From Stenotrophomonas maltophilia (GTDB taxonomy: Bacteria > Pseudomonadota > Gammaproteobacteria > Xanthomonadales > Xanthomonadaceae), in NCBI GenBank assembly GCA_900113425.1, contig FOZF01000001.1:1695283-1759282 (forward strand): DNA of 64,000 bases. The letters run 5' to 3'. Of the stretch, positions 55,306 to 64,000 are shown piece after piece (the first letter of the stretch is position 1; each line of letters starts with the position of its first letter). The position numbers and the translations under genes are program-made. A model generated the notes under the pieces. The model had not been told where the DNA came from. It was given only the letters and a program-made list of their open reading frames with translations, and did no database searches.

Positions 55306-56226
55306 ATGAACCCGCAACGCAAAGCCCGGCTGGCCTATCGCGCCACCACCCTGTTCACGCGCCTGCCCTGGCCACTGCTGCGCGGCGTCGCGCATGCCCT
55401 GGCCTGGGCGTGGATCCGTCTCAACGCCCGTGAGAGTCGCGTTACCCGCCGCAACCTGGAGCTGGCCTACCCGGATCTGGATCCCGTCGCGCGCGATCGC
55501 CTGCATCGCGATCTGCTGCGCTCCACCGCCCTGCAGGCCATCGAGACCCTGCGCCTGTGGAGCCGGCCGCCGGCCGAGAACCTGCGCCTGCACCTGAAGC
55601 AGCGCCACGGCGAAGCACTGTATGACGCGGCGCTGGCCAGCGGCCGGGGCGTGATCGTGGCCGCGCCGCACTTCGGCAACTGGGAGCTGCTGAACCAGTG
55701 GCTGGCCTCGCGCGGGCAGATCGCCATCGTCTACAAGCCGCCGGAGGATGAAGCCAGCGACGCCTTCCTGCAGCTGGTGCGCGGTGGCCAGAACGTGCAG
55801 CAGGTGCGCGCCGAAGGCCCTGCGGTGCGCCAGTTGTTCAAGGTACTCAAGGACGGCGGCGCCACCGGCATCCTGCCGGACCAGCAGCCGAAGGCCGGTG
55901 ACGGCGTGTTCGTTCCGTTCTTCGGTGTGCCGGCGCTGACCATGACCCTGGTCAACCGCCTGGCCGAACGCACCGGCGCCATCGTCCTGTATGGCTGGTG
56001 CGAGCGCATCGGGCCGGACATGGAATTCGCCCTGCACGTCGAGCCGGCCGACCCCGCGGTGGCCGACCCGGACCCGCAGACCGCGGCCACCGCCCTCAAC
56101 GCCGGGATCGAACGCATCGCCCGCCGCGATCCGGCGCAGTACCAGTGGACCTACAAGCGCTATACGCTGCGGCCACCGGGCAGCGGCGAGGATGATCCCT
56201 ACGCGACCGAGGAACACCCGCACTGA
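55306..56226 (+). CDS. Lipid A biosynthesis acyltransferase (LpxL/HtrB-like)
   Basis: A 306-aa membrane-associated acyltransferase with the HX4E motif in APHFGNWELL. The N-terminal helix spans residues 1-40. It adds a secondary acyl chain to the lipid A precursor at the inner membrane. The start at 55306 is chosen because the frame to 55246 lacks support and the fold begins there. Whether it acts as LpxL or LpxM cannot be read from the sequence. Confidence 0.87.
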   Translation: MNPQRKARLAYRATTLFTRLPWPLLRGVAHALAWAWIRLNARESRVTRRNLELAYPDLDPVARDRLHRDLLRSTALQAIETLRLWSRPPAENLRLHLKQRHGEALYDAALASGRGVIVAAPHFGNWELLNQWLASRGQIAIVYKPPEDEASDAFLQLVRGGQNVQQVRAEGPAVRQLFKVLKDGGATGILPDQQPKAGDGVFVPFFGVPALTMTLVNRLAERTGAIVLYGWCERIGPDMEFALHVEPADPAVADPDPQTAATALNAGIERIARRDPAQYQWTYKRYTLRPPGSGEDDPYATEEHPH

Positions 56227-56300
56227 GTCCCGCCGTGCCGCCCTGCGACCGGCGGCCGCAGCACGTTGAATACGACGCCGGCGCCCCCATAGAGACTGCG

Positions 56301-57437
56301 ATGTCCGCCTCCCCCGGTCCTGCCATGCCTGCTGCTTCCTCCCTGTTCGGCGACCCGGCCGCGATCCGCTGCGAGCGCGCGGTCGCGGAACTGCGCGCCG
56401 GTCGCCCGGTCCTGCTTCACGACGGCCAGGGCCAACGCCTGGCCGTGATCGCGCTGGACAGCGCCACCGCCAGCAGCTTTGCCGCCTTTGCCAGCGCAGC
56501 GCGCGAGCGTCATTACCTGTTCCTGACCGCGACCCGCGCCCGCGTGCTGGGTGTGGAGGCACCTGACGGTGTGCGCCTGCCGCTGGCCGGTATCGCCTTC
56601 GACGCCCTGCCGACGCTGGGCTACCTGCGCGAGCCCGGGCCGATGCCGGCGCACTGGACCGCGGGCGATGCCTTCGATGCCGGCGCGGTTGAACTGGCCC
56701 GCTTGGGCCTGCTGCTGCCGGCCATGGTCGCGGTGCGCCTGGATGCGGATGATGCGACCTTCGACGGCGCCGCCGACGTCGCCCTGTGCGACCTGGCCGA
56801 AGGTGCGGCGCACGCCGCCCACGACTATGAGCTGGTCGCCCGTTCGCCGGTACCGCTGCGCGATGTCGGCATGACCACCTTCGCGGTGTTCCGCGGCGGC
56901 GTGGCACAGCGCGACCAGGTGGCGATCATCGTCGGCGACCCGGACCTGTCTGCCGTGGTGCCGGTGCGTGTGCACTCTTCGTGCCTGACCGGCGACCTGT
57001 TCGGTTCGCTCAAGTGCGACTGCGGGGACCAGTTGCGACGCGGTCTGCGCAAACTGAAGGAACTGGGCGGCGGCGTGCTGCTGTACCTGGACCAGGAAGG
57101 CCGGGGTACGGGCATCGCTGCAAAGATGCGCGCCTATGGCTACCAGCACGACGGGCTGGACACGATCGACGCCGATGCTCAGCTGGGCTTCGGCGCCGAT
57201 GAGCGACGCTATGGCAGCGCCGTGGCGATGCTGCGCGGCCTGGGCATCAGCCGCGTGGCCCTGCTCAGCAACAATCCGACCAAGGCACAGCGCCTGCGCA
57301 ATGCCGGCATCGAAGTGCTGGACTGCATTCCGGTCACTGGCGAGATCACGGCCGAGAACGAACACTACCTGCGCACCAAGGCCGACCGTGCCGGCCATCT
57401 GCTCGATGTCGATGCACTGATCCAGGCGGCGCAGTAG
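56301..57437 (+). CDS. ribA: GTP cyclohydrolase II (RibA) with N-terminal extension
   Basis: A 378-aa protein. The C-terminal half is RibA, with the zinc ligands in CLTGDLFGSLKCDCG and the LDQEGRGTG substrate loop; it opens GTP to start riboflavin synthesis. The N-terminal ~190 residues are a divergent DHBP-synthase-like region without the clear catalytic motifs, so it may be structural. Start ATG 56301 is preferred to the frame's earlier codons. Confidence 0.92.
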   Translation: MSASPGPAMPAASSLFGDPAAIRCERAVAELRAGRPVLLHDGQGQRLAVIALDSATASSFAAFASAARERHYLFLTATRARVLGVEAPDGVRLPLAGIAFDALPTLGYLREPGPMPAHWTAGDAFDAGAVELARLGLLLPAMVAVRLDADDATFDGAADVALCDLAEGAAHAAHDYELVARSPVPLRDVGMTTFAVFRGGVAQRDQVAIIVGDPDLSAVVPVRVHSSCLTGDLFGSLKCDCGDQLRRGLRKLKELGGGVLLYLDQEGRGTGIAAKMRAYGYQHDGLDTIDADAQLGFGADERRYGSAVAMLRGLGISRVALLSNNPTKAQRLRNAGIEVLDCIPVTGEITAENEHYLRTKADRAGHLLDVDALIQAAQ

Positions 57438-57512
57438 CGCGCCCGACCTGCTACCGTCTGCGCGGTGCGGTCGCGGCCGCACCGCCTGCCCTGCCGCCCC
57501 GACGGAGCCCGT

Positions 57513-58013
57513 GTGACCGACCTGCCTCTTCCTGCTGTGCCCATCAACGACTGGCAGCCGCTGCCGGCCCGCGCCGCACGCCTGGCTGCGCTGGAAGGCG
57601 CATTCGGCGGACTGTTCGTGCCGGGTGCACCACTGGCGGCCGCGTGGTGGTTCTTCGATCTGCCTGCCGGGCTGTGGGGTGCAGCGTCGGGCCTGCTGGT
57701 CGGCGCCCTGTTCGGCGCGTGGCTGGGCCATCGCCGCCTGACCCGCACACGCTGGCGTCTGGACGCACAGGGCCTGGGCCTGCGCCGGGACCTGATGTGG
57801 CAGACCGAAACACAGGTACCGGTCTCGCGCGTGCAGCACCTGGATCTGCGCCGTGGCCCGCTGGAGCGGCGTGCCGGCCTGGCCACCCTGATCGTGCACA
57901 CCGCAGGCACCCGCCTCAGTGCAGTGACTGTCAGCGGCCTGGATGATGCCGACGCCGAACGCCTGCGCGACACCCTGGCCCACCAGCTCGACCAGGACGC
58001 CGACGCCCTGTGA
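57513..58013 (+). CDS. PH-domain membrane protein (YdbS-like)
   Basis: A 166-aa protein with two transmembrane helices and a bacterial PH domain (bPH2) at the C-terminal half (RWRLDAQGLGLRRDL, VSRVQHLDLRRG). The start is GTG 57513. It overlaps the next gene by 4 bp and forms the typical YdbS-YdbT pair, whose role in membrane stress or lipid handling is not settled. Confidence 0.87.
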   Translation: MTDLPLPAVPINDWQPLPARAARLAALEGAFGGLFVPGAPLAAAWWFFDLPAGLWGAASGLLVGALFGAWLGHRRLTRTRWRLDAQGLGLRRDLMWQTETQVPVSRVQHLDLRRGPLERRAGLATLIVHTAGTRLSAVTVSGLDDADAERLRDTLAHQLDQDADAL

Positions 58014-59533
58014 GCCAGCCACCGCCCCTGCCGCCCCCGCTGCCACACGGCGGCGACGAACAGCGCCTGCATCCCTGGTCATGGCTGTTCGTGCTGCTGA
58101 TGCAGCTGCGGCACTACTTCCTGCCGCTGGTCGCGCTGCTGGTGTTCGGCCAGCGCGGCGACCGTGACCCGCTGTGGGCGCAGCTGATGCCGCTGCTGGC
58201 CATCGCCGCGCTGGTGGTGGTTTCGGTGCTGCAGTACCTGAGCTACCGCTACCGCATCGGCGATGATGCGATCACCGTGCGCAGCGGGCTGCTCGCGCGC
58301 AACCGCCGGGAGGTTCCCTTCGCCCGCATCCACAACGTGGAAGTGCGGCAGAACCCGTTGCACCGGCTGTTCGGCGTGGCCGAGCTGCGCCTGGAGTCGG
58401 CCGGCGGCGTGCGCCCGGAAGCAGAGATGCGGGTGCTGCGGTTGGACCAGGCACTGGCACTGGAGCAGCTGGTGAAGCAGCGCGGGCAGGCGCCTGGCGA
58501 CGCGCCAGCTGCCACCGTCGACCCGGCCGATGATGTGCTGCTGCGCATGTCCACCGCCGAAGTGATCCGGCTGGGCCTGCTGTCCAACCGCGGCTGGGTG
58601 CTGTTCGCCGCCGCCATCGGTGCGCTGCTGCAGGTGATCCCGCGCCGTTCGCTGGACGGCGTGATCTCCAGCGGAGGACGCGAGGCGTTCGGCTATGCCA
58701 GCCAGCTGCACGAGGGCCTTGCCGGCCTGCTGATCCTGGCCGCGCTGGTGCTGGTCGCAGGCTGGCTGCTGATGCGCCTGCTGTCGGTGGTGCTGGCCCT
58801 GCTGCGCTATGCCGGCTTCACCCTGACCGAGCAGGAACACCGGCTGACGGTCGCGGCAGGCCTGCTCAGCCGCACGCGCAGCAGCGTGGCGCGCCGGCGC
58901 ATCCAGGCCTGGACCCTGCGCGAAGGCACCCTGCAACGCTGGTTCGGGCGGCGCCAGCTGCAGATCGACAGCGCTGCCGGCGGCCCCACCCGCGAGGAAG
59001 ACCGGGCCCTGCGCGAACTCGCGCCGCTGGCACCGGCCGCCGACTGCGATCATCTGGTGCAGCACCTGCTGCCGCAGCTGCAGTGGCCGCCCGCGCACTG
59101 GCAGCCGGTGCCGCAGCGCGGCTGGTGGCGGCTGTGCCTGGGCAGCGTACTGCTGGTGCCGGTGCTGGCCGCCGCGATGTACTGGCGCTGGGGAACACCC
59201 GGCCTGCTGGTACTGGGCTGGCTGCCGGTCGCGCTGTGGGTCGCCCATCGGCAGATGGCGCGCATGGGCTGGCATCTGGATGATCGCTACGTCGCGGTGC
59301 GCGGCGGATGGTGGAAGCGCTGGTGGCGCTGGGCGGAACTGGACAAGCTGCAGGGCCTGCGCCTGCAGCGCTCACCGCTGGACAGGCTGCTGGGCACGGC
59401 CAGCCTGCAACTGGATACCGCAGGCGCGCACGGTGATGTGGCGCTGGCGCTGCATTACCTGCCGCATGCACAGGCACGGGCGCTGATGGCGCAGCTGGCC
59501 GCCGCGCTGCCGCGCCGCAAGCTGCGCTGGTGA
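58010..59533 (+). CDS. PH-domain membrane protein (YdbT-like)
   Basis: A 507-aa membrane protein with three PH-like domains separated by transmembrane helices; typical segments are VPFARIHNVEVRQNPLHRL, RRRIQAWTLREGTLQR and WAELDKLQGLRLQRSP. The start is GTG 58010, overlapping YdbS-like gene. It probably acts with it at the inner membrane. Confidence 0.88.
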   Translation: MSQPPPLPPPLPHGGDEQRLHPWSWLFVLLMQLRHYFLPLVALLVFGQRGDRDPLWAQLMPLLAIAALVVVSVLQYLSYRYRIGDDAITVRSGLLARNRREVPFARIHNVEVRQNPLHRLFGVAELRLESAGGVRPEAEMRVLRLDQALALEQLVKQRGQAPGDAPAATVDPADDVLLRMSTAEVIRLGLLSNRGWVLFAAAIGALLQVIPRRSLDGVISSGGREAFGYASQLHEGLAGLLILAALVLVAGWLLMRLLSVVLALLRYAGFTLTEQEHRLTVAAGLLSRTRSSVARRRIQAWTLREGTLQRWFGRRQLQIDSAAGGPTREEDRALRELAPLAPAADCDHLVQHLLPQLQWPPAHWQPVPQRGWWRLCLGSVLLVPVLAAAMYWRWGTPGLLVLGWLPVALWVAHRQMARMGWHLDDRYVAVRGGWWKRWWRWAELDKLQGLRLQRSPLDRLLGTASLQLDTAGAHGDVALALHYLPHAQARALMAQLAAALPRRKLRW

Positions 59534-59578
59534 ACGGGTGCCGCCCTTCCGCGCCTGGCGTGGATCGGCGGCAACGCG

Positions 59579-60634
59579 TCAGCGCTGTGATGGCCCCCAA
59601 TAGCCCAGATCCCTGCGGATCTGCAGGTCACGCATCCAGCTGCCGAAGGGTTTGCGGCGCAGCGCGCCCATCTCGCCGGACAGGAAATCCTCGGTTGCGG
59701 CAATCACCCGCTCACTGGAGCGGCCGTCACGGTACGGATGGATCGCGTCGGCATAGCGCACGATCTCTTCCTGCAGCGCCGCGTCCGGGTGCAGCGCGCG
59801 CTGCAGCATCGCGGGCAGCTGCGCCGGCACATCGAAATCGATCATGTGCGGTTTCGGCACGCGGTTGCGGAACGTCACCACCGGCTTGTGCTGGACGATG
59901 AACTCCGAAACGATCGAAGAGGTATCGGACACCAGCACGTCGGCGGCGCGCTGTGCGGCCATGACCTGCTCCGGCTCGATGAAGCGGGCATTGGCGCCGG
60001 CCAGCGCGCGGTAACGCTCGAACAGCTCCGGCGGGCACTTCGGGTGCAGGGTCAGCAGCCAGTAGCGTTCCCCGGCCGCGATGTCGGCGGCGATCTGCGC
60101 ATGCAGGTGCGGGGCGGCGCTGAGCCGCTCGGTGAAGGTCGAGCCGAACAGGATCACCGGACGACCGCCCGCCGCTGCGCGCAGCGCGGCGCTTTCGCCA
60201 CCATCGTCGCGGAACAGCGGGTCCAGTTTCGGCCAGCCGGTCTCGGCCACCGCGAAGTGCCCCTGCAGGGCAGCGATGTCGCGGAACGGCGCAGTGGTGG
60301 CCGGGCCCTGCGTGCAGTACAGGTCGAACATCCCGCGCACCCGGAAATGGCCACGTGCGCTGTCGCGCTTCTCCACGTTGAAGCCATGGAACAGCTGCAC
60401 CTTGGCCCCGGACAGGAACGTCGGCACCCAGTTGGCCGCGCTGTATACCGCGCGCGGGCGCATCGCCAGGGCCTGCTTCAGGCCGATCACGGGCACGCCC
60501 GGCAACTGGCTGCCGACGGCGCCACCTTCGAACCAGGCGGCCACCTCCTGCCCGGACGCGTGCAAGGCCTGCGCCAACGGGGCGAGAATAGGCAGCGCAT
60601 AGCGCTCCGTCGCAAACAACAGGTACCCGGCCAT
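59579..60634 (-). CDS. CDP-glycerol glycerophosphotransferase-like protein
   Basis: A 351-aa GT-B-like transferase with HGFNVEKRD and VLVSDTSSIVSEFI motifs, and TLHPK in the middle, as in CDP-glycerol:poly(glycerophosphate) transferases. It probably acts on a cell-surface polymer or LPS. GGAGG stands 5 nt upstream of ATG 60634. The start lies within 3 bp of the divergent GT2 start, so the two genes share the CATCATG sequence. Confidence 0.85.
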   Translation of the reverse strand: MAGYLLFATERYALPILAPLAQALHASGQEVAAWFEGGAVGSQLPGVPVIGLKQALAMRPRAVYSAANWVPTFLSGAKVQLFHGFNVEKRDSARGHFRVRGMFDLYCTQGPATTAPFRDIAALQGHFAVAETGWPKLDPLFRDDGGESAALRAAAGGRPVILFGSTFTERLSAAPHLHAQIAADIAAGERYWLLTLHPKCPPELFERYRALAGANARFIEPEQVMAAQRAADVLVSDTSSIVSEFIVQHKPVVTFRNRVPKPHMIDFDVPAQLPAMLQRALHPDAALQEEIVRYADAIHPYRDGRSSERVIAATEDFLSGEMGALRRKPFGSWMRDLQIRRDLGYWGPSQR

Positions 60635-60635
60635 C

Positions 60636-61442
60636 ATGTCCTCCACGACCGCTCCCATCGAACGGCCTCGCATCTCGGCCTGCATTATCGCGTTCAACGA
60701 GGCCGGCCGCATCGGCGACTGCCTGGCCTCGCTGGCCTTCTGCGACGAGATCATCGTGGTGGACTCGTATTCCAGCGACGCCACCGTGGCCATCGCCGAG
60801 GCCGCCGGTGCCCGCGTGCTGCAGCGGCCGTTCGATGGCTTCCGCAGCCAGAAAGCGTTCTGCGTCGAGCAGGCAGCACATGACTGGGTGCTGTGCCTGG
60901 ATGCCGACGAACGCATCAGCCCGGAACTGCGCGCCTCCATCGAACAGGCCCGCGAGGGGGGATTCGGCGGCCACGCGGGCTACCGCTTCGCCCGCCTTTC
61001 GGAGTATTTCGGCCGCTTCCTGCGCCACGGTAACGCCTACCCGGACCGGGTGATGCGCCTGTTCGACCGCCGCCGTGGTGGCTGGCGCGGCACGCGTGAG
61101 ATCCACGAGGCCGCCAGCGTCGATGGCAGCGTCGGCACCCTGCGCGGTGACCTCATCCACTACCCCTACCGCTCGCTGCAGCAGCAACTGGCCAAGACCG
61201 AGAAATACGCGCGGATGATGGCCGAGCACGAGTTCGCACGCGGCAAGCGCGCCACCCTGGGCAAGCTGGTGCTGGCGCCGGCCTGGCGCTTCTGGCGGGG
61301 ATTCGTCTTCCGCGGCGGTTTCCGCGATGGTTGGCACGGCCTGGTCTATGCCTACGTGCGTGCCAACTACGTGCGGCAGAAAACCATCATGCTGTGGATG
61401 CTCGGCAACGGTCAGGCCGTGGCCGACCCGCCACAGCCCTGA
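60636..61442 (+). CDS. Glycosyltransferase family 2 (LPS core type)
   Basis: A 268-aa GT-A enzyme with the nucleotide-sugar motif CIIAFNEAGRIGDCL, VVDSYSSDAT and LCLDADERISPE (DXD). It resembles the WaaE/KdtX-type LPS core glucosyltransferases. The ATG 60636 overlaps the neighbouring start region. The C-terminal helix likely associates with the membrane. Confidence 0.88.
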   Translation: MSSTTAPIERPRISACIIAFNEAGRIGDCLASLAFCDEIIVVDSYSSDATVAIAEAAGARVLQRPFDGFRSQKAFCVEQAAHDWVLCLDADERISPELRASIEQAREGGFGGHAGYRFARLSEYFGRFLRHGNAYPDRVMRLFDRRRGGWRGTREIHEAASVDGSVGTLRGDLIHYPYRSLQQQLAKTEKYARMMAEHEFARGKRATLGKLVLAPAWRFWRGFVFRGGFRDGWHGLVYAYVRANYVRQKTIMLWMLGNGQAVADPPQP

Positions 61443-61444
61443 CC

Positions 61445-61532
61445 CGCCGGGCATGGCCCGGCGCTACCGCTCCCGTGCACCTGCATCCGCCGGGCATGGC
61501 GGTGCGGGGGTAGCGCCGGGCCATGCCCGGCG
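61445..61532. repeat. Facing REP/SMAG pair (REPIN)
   Basis: GTAGCGCCGGGCCATGCCCG occurs at 61510-61532 and its reverse complement at 61445-61467, which makes a long stem. The GTAG-headed palindrome is the Stenotrophomonas SMAG type. It lies between convergent genes and may terminate both transcripts. Confidence 0.85.
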
Positions 61533-61540
61533 GCGGGGCT

Positions 61541-62875
61541 TCAGCGAGCGTTGGCCGCCCGGTGGCGGGCACCTTCCAGGATCGACAACCCGGCCAGCAG
61601 GCCGACGATGGTGACGTAGAAGCTGGCCGTCATCTGGTGCGCGAACATCGACTGGGTCAGCCCGCACAGCACGTATGTGGTCACGATCATGATCCCGGCC
61701 GCGGCAGGCCCGCGGAACGTACTGCGCCCGCTGCGCCGATGCAGGCGCACGAACACCCACAGCGGAACGCCATACACCGCCAGCAGCAGCAGCAGGCCGG
61801 GCAAGCCCTGGGTGGCGGCCCATTCGGCCACATCGTTATGGGCATGGCCAAGGTGGCAGCGCTGTTCGTCCGGGTTCTCGCGGCAGACCGGCACACGCTG
61901 CATCGCATCGTCGAAATGGCCGATTCCGACACCGACCAGCGGGTGGTCCAGGAAGGTATCCCAGGCAACCTGCAGACGCTCCACGCGGGCACCCGCGGAA
62001 GAGTCGCTGTCGCCCTGCTCCATGCGCTGCATGTCGCTGTGCAACTCGCTCAGCCGCACCTGGTGACGCAGCTCGGGCACCGACAGCAGCAGGGTGGCGC
62101 CGATCGCCAGCATGCCCGCCAGCACCGACAGGCGGGCAGTGCCGGTCCGCCAGCGCAGGCTCAGCGCCAGCACCACCAGCAGGGCCAGCAACGCCGCGAA
62201 CACGCCACGGCTGCCGGTCAACACGATGGTTCCACAGCCGGCCGCCATGCCGACGATCACCAGCGACCAGCGTCGCGAAGGTCGGCAGAACACCAGCAGC
62301 ACCATCAGCACCATCACGATGTCGGCCAGCACGATGGCATTGGTGAACAGCTCCGCACGCGGAGCCCCCTGCAGTACTTGCCACAGCGACATCGCGAAGG
62401 TGGCGACCAGCCCGGCCAGCGCGCCACGCCAGAGCCAGCGCAGATCCGGGCGCAACGCGCAGACCCACAGGGCGATCCAGGGAATCACCACGAAGCGCGA
62501 CCGGTTGTCGACATCGCGCAGCCCCTGCTCGAACAGCAGCACCGACAGCAGGCCCAGGGCCAGCACCGCGAGCATCAGCCAGGTCAGCACCTTCACCGGC
62601 TGCCCGGCCATGTGCCGGGCGCGCCACAGCAGTTCCGGTGCCAGCAGCGTGCTGGCCAGCAACAACAAGCCATACGGAAGCAGGTTGATCGGCACGGTCA
62701 GCACCAGCGCCGGAAGGCAGAACAGACCGATCTGCGCCAGCCAGTGCGCCGTGCGCTGCCGACCGCCGACGGGGGCACCCGGCAGGTCGCCGGCCGCGGG
62801 GTTCAGGTTGTCCGGTGGAGCTGGCACGTCGGAAGTTTCGCTGCGGGTGTGCGGGAAGAACGGGGGCGGCCACAA
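61541..62875 (-). CDS. O-antigen ligase / polymerase-like membrane protein
   Basis: A 444-aa polytopic protein with ~10-12 helices and the Wzy_C/WaaL-type large periplasmic loop near residue 335 (GVGIGHFDDAMQRVPVCRE), with the essential-type His (CHLGHAHNDVAEW). Its role is ligation of O-antigen to lipid A-core or polymerisation of surface glycan. The start TTG 62875 has GGGAG 6 nt upstream; no better in-frame ATG is visible. Ligase and polymerase cannot be separated by sequence reading alone. Confidence 0.82.
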   Translation of the reverse strand: MWPPPFFPHTRSETSDVPAPPDNLNPAAGDLPGAPVGGRQRTAHWLAQIGLFCLPALVLTVPINLLPYGLLLLASTLLAPELLWRARHMAGQPVKVLTWLMLAVLALGLLSVLLFEQGLRDVDNRSRFVVIPWIALWVCALRPDLRWLWRGALAGLVATFAMSLWQVLQGAPRAELFTNAIVLADIVMVLMVLLVFCRPSRRWSLVIVGMAAGCGTIVLTGSRGVFAALLALLVVLALSLRWRTGTARLSVLAGMLAIGATLLLSVPELRHQVRLSELHSDMQRMEQGDSDSSAGARVERLQVAWDTFLDHPLVGVGIGHFDDAMQRVPVCRENPDEQRCHLGHAHNDVAEWAATQGLPGLLLLLAVYGVPLWVFVRLHRRSGRSTFRGPAAAGIMIVTTYVLCGLTQSMFAHQMTASFYVTIVGLLAGLSILEGARHRAANAR

Positions 62876-62949
62876 CGGCTGCTCCCAGTGTGCTGTTTTA
62901 CTGCCTTTGTCGCCTGTTGGGCAGTCTGGACAAGCGTGGACACAGGCCG

Positions 62950-64000
62950 TTATCCCCGTTCCTGCAAACGCCGTTCACGTTCGCGCTCGCGATCGCTGGC
63001 CTGGCAGGGCGCGATCACCGCCTCCGCCGGCACCAGCCACCAGCGGCGACGATTGGCCACGCCCGCCGGTTCGGCCCGGTCGCGGTCCACGCACGGCAGC
63101 AGGGCTTCCTCCTGCACCAGCAGCCAGCGCCGCGCCGGCACCAGCCGCTGCCAGCGCGTCGCCGCCTGCAGTTGTTCATCCCAGGGGGTGTTGAAGCCGA
63201 AGGTGGCCGCCGGTCGATCGGCCATCAGCAGGTTCTGTTCCTTCCAGGCCACCAGACCCAGCTCGGCCTGCGGGCCGATGTGCTCCCCCACATGGCGCAT
63301 CAAGCCCCGCGCCGAACCCGAATCGTTCAACAACGGGTAGCCCACCAGGCTGTACAGCACCCACACCGTGGCCAGGGTCGACACCATGGCCAGATGACGC
63401 CGGCCACGGCCAGACAGCAGCAGGCTGGCCACACCACACGCGCCCATCGCCAGCGCCGCCCAGGCCAACGCGTCCATCACGCCCGGTGCCAGACCACGTT
63501 CGTGCTCCAGCCTCGTCTCGAATCCCGGCTCGCCCAGCAATGCCAGTCCGCCGGCCAGCAGCGTGCCCAGAGACAGGGCCAGCGTGAACAGCCCCAGCAC
63601 TGCCTGCACGTCGCGACGGCGCAGAAGGCCGGGCAGCAGCGGCGCCAAGGCCAGGCAGAACATCGGCAGCGCAGGGAGGATGTAGACATCGCGCTTGCCC
63701 TCGGGAATCGAGAAGAACAGCACGATCAGCAGCCACCACCCCAGCAGCACCAGGTAGCGCGCGTCGCGTCGCCGCAGCCGGCGGCGCCAGGCCGGAATCG
63801 CCCATGGCAGTGCCAGGAACGCGGGAATCCACATCGAGGGCATGATCGCCAGGAAGTACCACCACGGCTGGTGGTGATCCCAGGACTGGGCATAACGCCG
63901 TGCGGTCTGCTGGAACAGGATGTCGTCCATGTAGGCGCGGTACTCATCCAGCCCGGTCGCCAGCGCCGCCAGCACCATCGGCAGCAGCCACAGCGCCACG
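62950..64000 (-). CDS. ArnT-like glycosyltransferase, N-terminus cut by window
   Basis: A polytopic GT-C enzyme (about 350 aa visible; the N-terminal helices with the catalytic Asp-rich loop lie outside). The visible part has PWWYFLAIMPSMWIP, FFSIPEGKRDVYILPALPM (the typical ArnT/PMT loop) and a soluble C-terminus. Related enzymes transfer Ara4N or mannose from a polyprenyl phosphate to lipid A or protein. Which acceptor cannot be told. Confidence 0.8.
   Translation of the reverse strand, partial: VALWLLPMVLAALATGLDEYRAYMDDILFQQTARRYAQSWDHHQPWWYFLAIMPSMWIPAFLALPWAIPAWRRRLRRRDARYLVLLGWWLLIVLFFSIPEGKRDVYILPALPMFCLALAPLLPGLLRRRDVQAVLGLFTLALSLGTLLAGGLALLGEPGFETRLEHERGLAPGVMDALAWAALAMGACGVASLLLSGRGRRHLAMVSTLATVWVLYSLVGYPLLNDSGSARGLMRHVGEHIGPQAELGLVAWKEQNLLMADRPAATFGFNTPWDEQLQAATRWQRLVPARRWLLVQEEALLPCVDRDRAEPAGVANRRRWWLVPAEAVIAPCQASDRERERERRLQERG

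Noticed and set aside
55258..58082. Two long minus-strand frames opposite lpxL-like and ribA genes
   Set aside because: Repeated Gln/Arg/His-rich shadow sequence of high-GC coding; real genes are on the plus strand.

Overview
The window looks like chromosome from a high-GC gammaproteobacterium of the Xanthomonadaceae, most likely Stenotrophomonas or a close relative. This rests on gene content and style (rpoD beside a CAU tRNA, a yjjJ-type hipA, YdbS/YdbT-like PH-domain pair, ribA with a long N-terminal extension) and on a REP pair at 61445-61532 that carries the GTAG-headed palindrome typical of Stenotrophomonas SMAG elements. The genus is an inference, not a search result.

Layout. (1) 1-12 kb: a stress and redox neighbourhood with a KGG-repeat protein, FAD/Rieske oxidoreductase, manganese catalase, YciF-like ferritin-fold protein, a receiver-domain gene convergent with a BLUF photoreceptor, a formaldehyde-dehydrogenase-like zinc ADH, DUF6766-like membrane protein, isochorismatase, GST, SDR, DsbB-like and DoxX membrane proteins. 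(2) 12.1-18.0 kb: an RHS polymorphic-toxin-like locus on the minus strand, made of a secreted RHS protein, a coupled second RHS frame broken by a one-base shift, a variable C-terminal tail, and a 125-aa membrane protein that overlaps it by 4 bp and is a candidate immunity protein. (3) 18.2-20.3 kb: SDR plus NTF2-like pair, divergent from a LysR regulator. (4) 20.4-33.8 kb: a D-amino-acid / muropeptide scavenging regulon. An XRE-cupin regulator faces two plus-strand transcription units, each preceded by the same ~43-bp promoter/operator. Unit 1 is serine hydrolase, DgcA-like epimerase, POT peptide transporter and a D-aminoacylase-like amidohydrolase. Unit 2 is TonB receptor, DgcN-like protein, YkvI-like transporter and a second serine hydrolase. 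The likely logic is outer-membrane uptake, periplasmic cleavage, inner-membrane import, and conversion of D-Glu through N-acetyl-D-Glu to N-acetyl-L-Glu.

(5) 34.4-51.1 kb: a mosaic integrative island at the 3' end of a CAU tRNA. A near-copy of the tRNA end lies at 34976-34993 beside a decayed second copy of the tRNA-proximal integrase, so elements seem to have landed in tandem at one site. Inside are a second integrase with two small HTH genes, a lipoprotein, secreted and membrane proteins of unknown function, a dTMP kinase, a PAS histidine kinase + receiver + second BLUF gene in the same convergent arrangement as the chromosomal copy, many small unknown genes, a truncated cation-efflux fragment, and a minus-strand block of small genes ending in a possible replication initiator followed by four iteron-like repeats. 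(6) 51.1-64 kb: core genome with the tRNA, yjjJ (flanked by perfect 17-bp operator-like repeats), rpoD, dtd, a lipid A acyltransferase, ribA, two PH-domain membrane proteins, and LPS/surface polysaccharide genes (CDP-glycerol-transferase-like, GT2, O-antigen ligase-like, ArnT-like) that run off the right edge.
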